A stretch of 64,000 nt of DNA from Linnemannia schmuckeri (lineage: Eukaryota > Mortierellomycota > Mortierellomycetes > Mortierellales > Mortierellaceae), in NCBI GenBank assembly GCA_029449235.1, contig JANATG010000011.1:92001-156000 (forward strand). The letters are read 5' to 3'. Positions 56,399 to 64,000 of this stretch are shown in pieces. The position numbers were made by a program, and so were the translations under genes. The notes beneath the pieces are model-generated. The model was not told the DNA's origin. It worked only from the letters and a program-made list of their open reading frames with translations, and searched no databases. Position 1 is the first letter of the stretch, and each line of letters starts with the position of its first letter.

Positions 56399-57931
56399 CT
56401 AGTCGTAGATCCACAAGCTTGACTGGAGGCAAATACGATCCCGCCTGGCGCAGTCTTCATCCCCTACAATCCCCTTGAACCCACCACATACACACCACAG
56501 GTCCCTCCAATGCTCCGTCATCCACACAAGTTCATCCATCCCAAGTGTCTGCCGGTCGCCATCAAACGATAACTCTCTCAGTTGCACCAGACTTGACCAG
56601 CAACTAATGTCGGACCCTCCACCTCTTTCATTTCCTCCGCCGCCAAGTCGGAAATCCAGTGTCGCCAGATCCGTGATTTCTTGCGGTCGAGGTTCTTCAT
56701 CAAGGTACGAGCAATGTGGATCCCGTTGCAAATCCAGAATCTGTAGCCGGCGCAACTTTGAAATCTGCTCAAAGACCACGCCATCCCATCCTGCCTCATC
56801 ATCCGGTTGCTTGGCAATGTATACCACCAGATTCTGGATCTTTGAGCAGCCCCATGGTTTCGAAGCCTTGACAATATCCCGGACAAGGATGTGGGGAGCA
56901 TCAAAGTCGACAAGATGTGAGCATTCCATGAGGATCTCTTGAACCATCGTGCTTGTCACACCAGTACACCTCCCAATGTTCAAATCTTTTAAGTGCCCGA
57001 AGTACAGCTCCTGTAAACACTTGAATGTCAAGGGTCCGAGCTTCCCGTTCGTATACTCAAAGGCAGTCAACCTCCGCGACGTCAATGCTCCAAGGACTCC
57101 TGCCAAGTCGTGATCAGAACAAGTTGCATCGCCAATGCTGAGTTGTTGCAAGTTTGGCCAACAATCCTCTGCAAAGGCGTCTATGACCATCCGCGCAGGA
57201 AAGGCAATGTCATCAACATCCCACGCCAAACGCCTCAGTCTCTCTGATCTCCTGACCTGCTCGAGCAGTTGCACGGGCCACGTCCGGTGAGGAATCGTTT
57301 TCTGCCAAGGATACTTCTTGATCCTCAAGTCCTGAAGGCGCTGAAAAGAAAGTATCGACAGGATAGGGAGACTATCGGGGAGGCTCAAGTCGGAGAGGTA
57401 CAGGTTCTGAACTCGATCACAGACCCTCCAAAAGGGATCCACTGCATCAACCTCGACAATACCAGACATCTCCAAAGACTCGAAATCCGTCCAGTGTGCC
57501 TCAATGACCTCCCAGAATTCTCTTGGTAAAGTGTCCTTGTGGTGACAGATCAATTTCCTGACAGTCGGGTGATGGCGAGCAAACTCGACCTTCTTGGGTG
57601 GTTTGGTTTGTAGGTAGGTGGGTTCCTTCTCGTCTGCAAAAAAGGTGTCCAGTCGCAGGGTATGCAGACGAGGATATACGATGGTGTAGTAGTCATCAGT
57701 GAGGGTTGAGGAGTAGTTAATGGCCTCGACGAGATGGGTCTTGGCTCGGATAAGGTCTGCATCCATTGGTTCGCGCCTGTATCGCTTGACGCTTAGGTCA
57801 CACCAGAGGCGAGGGATGAAAGAGTAGTACAAGGAGCGACATGTGCGGATGCAGGCATAAATAGCTCTTGTGTTGAGATGCTCTGTAATTAGCAAGTGGA
57901 TCTCTTCTGGGAGGTCGAGAATCGTCGTCAT
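56399..57931 (-). CDS. F-box/LRR array member 13 (intact, altered C-terminus)
   Basis: Single exon, 510 residues, starting MTTILDLPEEIHLLITEHL. F-box ~4-45, LTDDYYTIVYPRLHTLRL, REFWEVIEAHW, LRRs (LSFQRLQDLRIKKYPW, CWPNLQQLSIGD, VLGALTSRRLTAFEY, YFGHLKDLNIGRCTGVTSTMVQEIL). A short Gly-rich linker (GGGGNERGGGSD) leads to ISCWSSLVQL and MDELVWMTEHW. The end differs: after GIVGDED it reads CARRDRICLQSSLWIYD rather than the usual VDKLDxLFxEKG, probably a late frameshift that trimmed or replaced the last helix. It could still be functional as an F-box/LRR protein. Confidence 0.85.
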   Translation of the reverse strand: MTTILDLPEEIHLLITEHLNTRAIYACIRTCRSLYYSFIPRLWCDLSVKRYRREPMDADLIRAKTHLVEAINYSSTLTDDYYTIVYPRLHTLRLDTFFADEKEPTYLQTKPPKKVEFARHHPTVRKLICHHKDTLPREFWEVIEAHWTDFESLEMSGIVEVDAVDPFWRVCDRVQNLYLSDLSLPDSLPILSILSFQRLQDLRIKKYPWQKTIPHRTWPVQLLEQVRRSERLRRLAWDVDDIAFPARMVIDAFAEDCWPNLQQLSIGDATCSDHDLAGVLGALTSRRLTAFEYTNGKLGPLTFKCLQELYFGHLKDLNIGRCTGVTSTMVQEILMECSHLVDFDAPHILVRDIVKASKPWGCSKIQNLVVYIAKQPDDEAGWDGVVFEQISKLRRLQILDLQRDPHCSYLDEEPRPQEITDLATLDFRLGGGGNERGGGSDISCWSSLVQLRELSFDGDRQTLGMDELVWMTEHWRDLWCVCGGFKGIVGDEDCARRDRICLQSSLWIYD

Positions 57932-58541
57932 GGAGGAGCGCAGTGTGTGTTAAGCTGGAGGGCGGTGACTAGGGTGGGAAGTGGAGAGTGGAATGCAATG
58001 AGATGGGGTAAGGGGAAGTAGAGAGAGTACAAGGGCCTCTGGAGTCAAATGAAGGAGAGGCAGTCACATTAGTTAATCAGTCATGGACCTGACAAGAGGA
58101 AAGAGACTGATTGAGGATACATGAAACCTGCCGCAGCTGAAACCAGGCGCGGCCCTCCGTACCCGTTCTTGGCGAGTGCCGAAAATAGCAGTGACGCGAG
58201 TGGCGGGCTGGGGGCCGGAGGCTGAATACTCGTTGTCCAAGAGACTTGGGAGGAATAGGTATTTGCAAAGCCTGAAGGCAAAAAATCCTTATTTAAGTTT
58301 ACGTTCGATTTATGTCCCCAAAGAGAATAAAAAGAGAGCATTTTTATTCACGAGCGTGATTATTTTCTTCCTTCTCGTCCTTTTCTTTTCCTTCGTGTCC
58401 ACTCCTTCACCCTCTTCTCTTTGTTCGTCTCGCTCCTTCCTTTACCCTTTTTCCGGCTCCTTCCTCTCCCCTTTTTCCGTCTCGCTCCTTCCACTTCCTT
58501 CGTAGTCAACCTCCGAGCCAACACCTCTTCCTCCACCTACA

Positions 58542-60125
58542 ATGACAACAATCCTGGACCTCCCCGAGGAGATCCAGTTGAACATCGGAGAACACCTTCC
58601 TTTCAAGTCCATCTACTCCTGCATTCGCGTCTGTCGCTCATTCTACTCGTTCTTCATCCCCCGTCTCTGGTCAGATCTGAATATCTCACACTGCCACGGT
58701 GGCAACATACCCGCAACCTTCCTCCGCGCCAACGCCCACCACGTCAAGAATATCACCTATACCGCAGCCCTCACGGAGGAGTACTACGGTACCACTGTCT
58801 TTCCTCGCCTGCATACTCTACGAATGACCAACATTTATACTGACAGGGGTGAGCCCACCTACCTACAAGTTACGCCGCTCCAGAAGATCGCGTTTGCTCG
58901 GCTGCACCCAACTATCAGGAAATTGGTTTATGACCACGAGGACACACTGCCGAAGGAGTTCTGGGAGATTGTGGGGGCAGAGTGGACACAGCTGGAGACA
59001 TTAGAGTTTGAGGGAGTTGTTGAGGCAGATGCAAGAGATACTTTTTGGAGGGTGTGCGGACAAGTCCAGAACCTTCAATTGGAAGACGTGATCATTCCTG
59101 AGAGCGTTCTTGTCCCGCCAACGCTCTTCTTCCGGAGACTTCAAAACCTGTCAATTGAGCTGAACGATTCTCTTCGTCGGACAAAGCCTCGTCAGATATG
59201 GCCCCTGCGATTGCTTGATCAGGTCAAGACGGCAGAAGGATTGCGGCGCCTCAAATGGGATATAGTGGATAACCCTTTTCCTGTTCAAATGGTCCAGGAT
59301 ATACTTGCGAAGGGATTCTGGCCAGCCTTGTGTGAACTCAGCCTTGGCGAGTCTTCATGCTCTTTATGCCCCGATGAAGGTTTGGCCGAGTTTCTCAGGA
59401 CACTCGCACCTCAGAGGCTGAAGAGTTTTGAGCAGCATTGCGGCGAGATTGGTCCGTTGACATACAAGTCCCTACAGGAGAAACATTTTGGTCACTTGCA
59501 GAATTTGATGATCGGGACATGTTCAGGAGTCACCAGCGCCATGGTGCAGGAGGTGATGATGGAGTGTGCCCACCTTGTCCATTTCTTTGCTCCGTTTGTC
59601 TTTCTCCGGGACATTGTCAAAGCTCCAAAACCCTGGAGTTGTCTGAAGCTTGAGCGCCTTTCTGTTTGTATCGTCAAGCAGGAGAGTGATGAGCCAGAGT
59701 GGAATGGTCGAGTGATGAAGCAGATCTCGCTGCTGCGACGACTTCAGATTCTAAACGTGGACTGGGTCGCGGCTTTTTTGCTGATTGATGACGAGCCCCT
59801 GTCCACCATTCTTCAAAATTCGGGGACGTTGGATTTGCGACTTTTGACCACCTCTCAGTCCAGTTCAGCCGACACTTGCAGCAGTAATGACGACGAACCA
59901 GGAGGAGGTAGTAGTGATTTAAGTTGTTGGTCGAGTCTGGTGCAACTGAAAGAGTTCTTGTTTGATGGAGACCACCAGACACTCGGGATGGAGGAAGCAT
60001 TGTGGATGATGGAACATTGGAGGGATATGTGGTGCATCGAAGGCAAGTTCAAGGGCCTTGAGGGCGATGATGTCGATATACTGCACAAGATGTTTAAGGA
60101 GAAAGGTATTACCTATTATCGGTAG
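58542..60125 (+). CDS. F-box/LRR array member 14 (intact)
   Basis: Single exon, 527 residues, starting MTTILDLPEEIQLNIGEHL after a CT-rich leader. F-box ~4-45, LTEEYYGTTVFPRLHTLRM, KEFWEIVGAEW, LRRs (LFFRRLQNLSIELND, GFWPALCELSLGES, FLRTLAPQRLKSF, HFGHLQNLMIGTCSGVTSAMVQEVM). A Ser/Asp/Gly linker (SSADTCSSNDDEPGGG) precedes LSCWSSLVQL, GMEEALWMMEHW and VDILHKMFKEKGITYY. Transcribed divergently from member 13, with about 610 bp between the start codons. A DNA transposon begins 19 bp after its stop codon and may supply its 3' UTR. Confidence 0.88.
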   Translation: MTTILDLPEEIQLNIGEHLPFKSIYSCIRVCRSFYSFFIPRLWSDLNISHCHGGNIPATFLRANAHHVKNITYTAALTEEYYGTTVFPRLHTLRMTNIYTDRGEPTYLQVTPLQKIAFARLHPTIRKLVYDHEDTLPKEFWEIVGAEWTQLETLEFEGVVEADARDTFWRVCGQVQNLQLEDVIIPESVLVPPTLFFRRLQNLSIELNDSLRRTKPRQIWPLRLLDQVKTAEGLRRLKWDIVDNPFPVQMVQDILAKGFWPALCELSLGESSCSLCPDEGLAEFLRTLAPQRLKSFEQHCGEIGPLTYKSLQEKHFGHLQNLMIGTCSGVTSAMVQEVMMECAHLVHFFAPFVFLRDIVKAPKPWSCLKLERLSVCIVKQESDEPEWNGRVMKQISLLRRLQILNVDWVAAFLLIDDEPLSTILQNSGTLDLRLLTTSQSSSADTCSSNDDEPGGGSSDLSCWSSLVQLKEFLFDGDHQTLGMEEALWMMEHWRDMWCIEGKFKGLEGDDVDILHKMFKEKGITYYR

Positions 60126-60142
60126 AAAATCAATGGTGTAAA

Positions 60143-60281
60143 TATCCCTTTTGTCAATAGACTTGGGCAACCACCAATTGAATTGGACAGATTGAAAATT
60201 GTTTTCGGCACCTCTACAAAAAGTGGCGCCTGTACAATTGAAAGTAGCACCAGTATAATGAAACACTTTTTCTTTCACACA

Positions 60282-60318
<37 letters not shown>

Positions 60319-61607
60319 CCTTTGTTGCTTTCCTGTTCCCTTCAGTCATCTTCGAGATGCCCAAGAAACACAACAGAATTGACAATACTCAACGCCAAAA
60401 TATTATCCACGCTATCTTTGACGAAGGGCAAACCATAACAGAAGCAGCACCCCGCTTCGGCTATCCCCGCTCAACCGTCTACGCTATTGCCAAAGCATTT
60501 GACAACGAGGGGAGAATGGAGAAGAAACATCGAGGTAGCAATCGACCCAAGCGACTGTCCCAAGGCCACATTGAATGGCTCTCTGACCGGCTTTTGGCTC
60601 GCCCGGATACAACGATCACCAGCCTCTCCCAGGAGTTGAACGATCACTTCAAATCGATCCTCCGGTTTCTACAGCGTCAGTGTCCCGGGCCATCCACGAC
60701 CAAGCAGGCTTTACCCTCAAGCTACTACGCCAGGAGCCGGCCGATTACAACAGCCCTGAGCGCATTCGAATGCGTCAAGTCTGGACCCAAGCGTTCCTCG
60801 AGTCGACTGCGAGTATAGCGGACGCTGTGTTTGTGGACGAGGCAGGTTTTAACCTGCATATGATCCGTCGATTTGGGAGGGCGCCCCGGGGACGAAGGCC
60901 GGTCAGAATTCGACCAACGGCGAAAGGAAAGAACCTTTCGGTGGTTGTAGCGGCGAGCAGAGAGGGTATTATTGCCTCAGAAGTGAAGTTGGGGGCTTAC
61001 GACACTCCATCGTTCAAAAACTTCCTTCTTGAGAAAGCGATCCCAAAGCTCACCACTCCTCGCGTCTTCGTCATGGATAATGCGCGTTGTCATACGTCGC
61101 TGTTCATCAAAGACAACCTTGAACGTCAAGGACATACTCTACAACGATTCCCACCCTATAGCCCCCACCTGAATGCTGCCGAGTCAGTCTTCAGTTCTAT
61201 CAAGAGGCATGTCCGGCTCCAAGACCTTAGTGACAGAGAGTCATTGACCGGCCATATCAACAACGGTGTCCAAGCTATCACCCCAGAGATGATGCAGGGT
61301 TGGATCAAGGAGGTCAGCAGAAACTTTGCCAAAGCAAACAGAGGTGAGCCTCTTGGCCAGTATTACAATAACCATGACTTGGCCGATGAGAAGGAGGGGG
61401 AGGATGAGGTGAAGGAATAAGTGGAGGTCTGGAGGAGCAATAAAGAACGTCATTTATGATCATCATTCACGTCAAAGTTACGCGTGTTGATATCTTTTGC
61501 CACTTTCAATTGTACAGGCGCCGCTTTCAATTGTAGAGGTGCCACAAACAATTTTCAATCTGTCCAATTCAATTGGTGGTTGCCCAAGTCTATTGACAAA
61601 AGGGATA
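60143..61607 (+). mobile_element. IS630/Tc1-mariner-type DNA transposon, 1.46 kb
   Basis: Inverted ends of about 85 bp: left begins TCCCTTTTGTCAATAGACTT at 60145, right ends with its reverse complement at 61605. TA flanks both sides (60143-60144, 61606-61607), the target duplication of this superfamily. Inside each end, CAATTGAAAGT and CACCTCTACAA motifs repeat. It encodes one frameshifted transposase. A T32 run (60284-60315) lies upstream of the ORF. The arms are still well matched, so the element is fairly young or was recently mobile in trans. Confidence 0.92.
60357..61420 (+). pseudogene. IS630/Tc1-type transposase, frameshifted
   Basis: From the ATG at 60357 the N-terminal half is a helix-turn-helix region (DEGQTITEAAPRFGYPRSTVYAI) up to about 60660. 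The catalytic half is open in another frame from about 60680 to the stop at 61420. The acid triad is intact: VDEAGFN, VMDNARCH and PHLNAAESVF, with 34 residues between second Asp and Glu (DD34E). One shift near 60660-60685 is the only break I see; no GT-AG intron of credible length fixes it. The product is therefore probably inactive unless frameshifting or a sequencing error is involved. I describe the halves only. Confidence 0.85.
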
Positions 61608-61773
61608 AATGCGAGACTGTTTGACTATTGATCAGCAACCCTGATCCACTGCTGATTTTTGGGCCTGCGCAGTCGGTTCCTGACTGCGGTGACTCTACGT
61701 TGTGGACGTCAAATATGCCAAACATTTTCACTTCTTCTTCATCCACACATACCCCACTTCCATCCTTTTCTTA

Positions 61774-63077
61774 ATCATTATCGTCCCCTCAACTCCTGCG
61801 TTCGCACCTGCCGCTCATTCCACTCCACTCTCACGCCCTTTCTTTGGTCCGACCTGACTCCCAAACAATTCCCACGCAAGACCATTGATGTAGACTATGC
61901 CCGTGCCCATGCGAATCGCATCGATACCGTCAATTGTTCTACAGCCCTAAACGAGGAATACTACACCAATGTTTATCCTCGCCTGCAGACTTTACGGCTC
62001 GGTACCTATTACAAAACAAGGGTGAAGACGAAGATGGCAACCTGTCCTCCTCTCCACAGATCTCATCGTACTTAAACATTCAGTTTACTCGACTCCACCC
62101 GAATGTCAGAGAACTAATCTATCACCAAAGGGACATTCTGGCGAGAGAGTTCTGAGAGACTGTTGAGGTAGAGTGGAAGGGGTTGGAGTCTTTGCAGGCG
62201 CCTTGTATTGTTGAGGCCGATGTGGTGGATTGCTTTGGAAAGTGTGTGATCGAGTGTGGAGTCTTGCCCTACGTGAAGTCATTCTTCCGGAAAGCGTTCC
62301 CAATCTCTCAACCTTGTCCTTCCGGCAACTTCGGGACTTGAGCGTATCAAAGGCTGGCTGGCGGGTGGATAACCCTTACCGGACGTGACCGTTACAATTG
62401 CTCGAGAAGGTCAAGGGCTCCGAGAATCTGAAACGCCTTGAGTAACGGATGGCAGATAACCCATTTCCTGTTCGGATGTTCCAGGAAGCGCTTGCGGAGG
62501 GCTGCTGGCTGTAATTGTGTGAGCTCATCATTAAGGACTGTACAGTATCTGATAGGGACGTCGTCAAAGTTTTAAGGAGGCTGTCATCGCAGAGGTTGAC
62601 GGTCCTGGAGCTTTGTGGTAACGCGTTTGGTTCATTGTCCTATGGGCATCTACGGGAGATGAAGTATTTTGACCATTTGAGAGACGTGTGTCTTAGTCAA
62701 TATGATTGTGTGACTAGCAAGATTTCCCAGGAGATTATGACGGAGTGTGTCCATCTCGTCCGTCTCGAGGTCCCATTTGTCTTTGACTGGGATACTGCCT
62801 CTGCACCGAAACCCGGGTTGTTTAAAACTCAAACACTTGACGGTCTATATCGCTAAGGAACCTGAGGATAAGGCAGAGTAGGAAGGTGAAGTGTTTGAGC
62901 AGATCTCTAAATTGGGACGATTTTTAAAACTGAAATTGCAACAGGATCCGCATGAGACGAGCACTGGAAGAATCTGACGAGTGTCTGCGGCCAGTTCTGG
63001 GATGTTGAGGGCGATGACTGCGATGGCAGGCTGGTTCGTTTTTTGCAGAGAAGGGAATCTCGTATTACAAGTTTTAA
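61774..63077 (+). pseudogene. F-box/LRR array member 15, decayed
   Basis: The start codon and first F-box helix are gone. Recognisable sequence begins at LNSCVRTCRSFHSTLTPFLWSDL and runs through LNEEYYTNVYPRLQTLRL. A frameshift follows near 62010. TGA at 62153-62155 replaces the Trp of EFWEVV. More breaks occur near 62220 and 62390, then an open stretch 62515-62856 keeps the LRRs (RLSSQRLTVLEL, ECVHLVRLEVPFVFDWD). The linker and terminal module are mostly deleted, but the last residues (GISYYKF before TAA) survive. The transposon to its left inserted outside the readable gene. Confidence 0.82.
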
Positions 63078-63242
63078 ATATTTTTTTTAGAGTAGAATGG
63101 TTCCAGTAACTCTGCCGATGATTTATTTTTTGACGTTGTCTGTCACAGCCGCAGTCCTTCTTTACTTTCAACCCCCTTTTCTTCTTTCACTCGTTTCCAC
63201 ACTTGTCACTCACCAACGCCCTACTCACAACTCCTTCCTCTC

Positions 63243-64000
63243 ATGGCGATGTTCCTCGACCTCCCAAACGAGATTTGCATCCTCATTGCAAACCATCTCA
63301 CTAAAAACTCAATCATCTCTCTCATCCGCACCTGCCGCTCCCTTTACTCCTCATTCATTCCCCACCTCTGGTCAAACCTACGTCTCAAACTCAACGACGG
63401 CGATCCACATCCAGTAGACATATCCCACATTCATGCCAACGCCCACCACGTCGAATCGATTGTCTACTACAACACCATAACCGAAGAGTATTACACCACA
63501 ATTGTCTATCCTCGACTGCAGAGCATGCAATTAGGTGCCAAGTACGAGAAGAAAGACGAATTATATTGCCAGACTATCCCACCGCACTTGAAGATTCAGT
63601 TTGCGCGGCTCCACCCGACGGTCAGTAAATTAGTTTATTACTGTAAGGATGTGTTATCGAAGGAGTTTTGGGAGGTTGTTGGGGTAGAATGGCGAGGACT
63701 GGAGATGTTGGAGTTTGAGGGGATTGTTGAGGAGGATGCGGTGGATGCTTTCTGGAAGGTCTGTGGGCAGGTTCGGAGACTCGAATTGTCCGCGATCGAT
63801 CTTCCGAATAACGGGATCATTCCATTGTCTTGTGCCTTCCCACGACTCCAGGAATTGAGAGTTGAAAAGGCTTACCGGCAAAGGCTTACTGGCCAAATCT
63901 GGCCTCAGCAATTGGTCGAGCGGGCGGCCAAGAGTTCGGAGAAGCTGAGGCGGCTTGAATGGAGCGTGAAGGATGTCGAGTTTCCAGTTCAGACAGTCCT
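63243..64000 (+). CDS. F-box/LRR array member 16 (partial, open to window end)
   Basis: The frame is open from the ATG at 63243 to the right edge, 252 codons. It begins MAMFLDLPNEICILIANHL with the F-box through HLWSNLRL, then ITEEYYTTIVYPRLQSMQL, an intact KEFWEVVGVEW and the first LRRs (FPRLQELRVEKAY). The last visible residues (WSVKDVEFPVQTVL) are where family members have the VxDIPFPxR motif, so roughly half the protein is present. A second ATG two codons later is also possible. Like its neighbours it follows a CT-rich leader. Whether the rest is intact cannot be told. Confidence 0.85.
   Translation, partial: MAMFLDLPNEICILIANHLTKNSIISLIRTCRSLYSSFIPHLWSNLRLKLNDGDPHPVDISHIHANAHHVESIVYYNTITEEYYTTIVYPRLQSMQLGAKYEKKDELYCQTIPPHLKIQFARLHPTVSKLVYYCKDVLSKEFWEVVGVEWRGLEMLEFEGIVEEDAVDAFWKVCGQVRRLELSAIDLPNNGIIPLSCAFPRLQELRVEKAYRQRLTGQIWPQQLVERAAKSSEKLRRLEWSVKDVEFPVQTV

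Overview
The window looks like nuclear DNA of an early-diverging filamentous fungus, most likely a Mortierella-type member of Mucoromycota. Genes carry short GT-AG introns. There is a Zn2Cys6 fungal transcription factor, an NOM1/SGD1 ribosome-biogenesis protein, an Adp1-like ABCG transporter and a large family of F-box/LRR proteins. Long homopolymer runs, LINE fragments and DNA transposons fill the gaps. The genus is an inference from gene content, not a measured match.

Layout. (1) 1-10.6 kb is repeat-rich and gene-poor: the 3' end of an unknown gene, a broken protein-kinase fragment, two tRNA-Glu(CTC) genes each with a 5'-truncated LINE about 60 bp upstream, a solo LTR nested in one LINE, a MULE-like remnant and a 945-bp MITE that ends 9 bp from the second tRNA. 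(2) 10.8-21.1 kb holds ordinary genes: NOM1 on the minus strand, then on the plus strand an F-box/LRR protein and a polyglutamine Zn2Cys6 transcription factor. A decayed tandem copy of that factor follows at 21.4-24.5 kb. (3) 24.6-40.5 kb is a head-to-tail plus-strand array of nine F-box/LRR paralogues, four intact and five broken. (4) 40.6-50.5 kb has two minus-strand genes (an unrelated F-box-like LRR protein and a small basic protein), about 2.9 kb without a clear gene, and a six-exon ABCG transporter. (5) 50.9-57.9 kb is a second block of the same paralogues on the minus strand. (6) 58.5-64 kb returns to the plus strand with two more open paralogues, one broken one and an IS630/Tc1-type transposon between them.

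The dominant biology is the paralogue family. Seven complete open copies and one running off the window end share an N-terminal F-box, leucine-rich repeats, a hypervariable low-complexity linker and a conserved C-terminal module. At least eight decayed copies lie among them, with near-identical exchange tracts between copies, one of them inverted and 22 kb away. This is a birth-and-death cluster of putative SCF substrate receptors. A role in self/non-self recognition or in fast-changing protein turnover is a hypothesis only.
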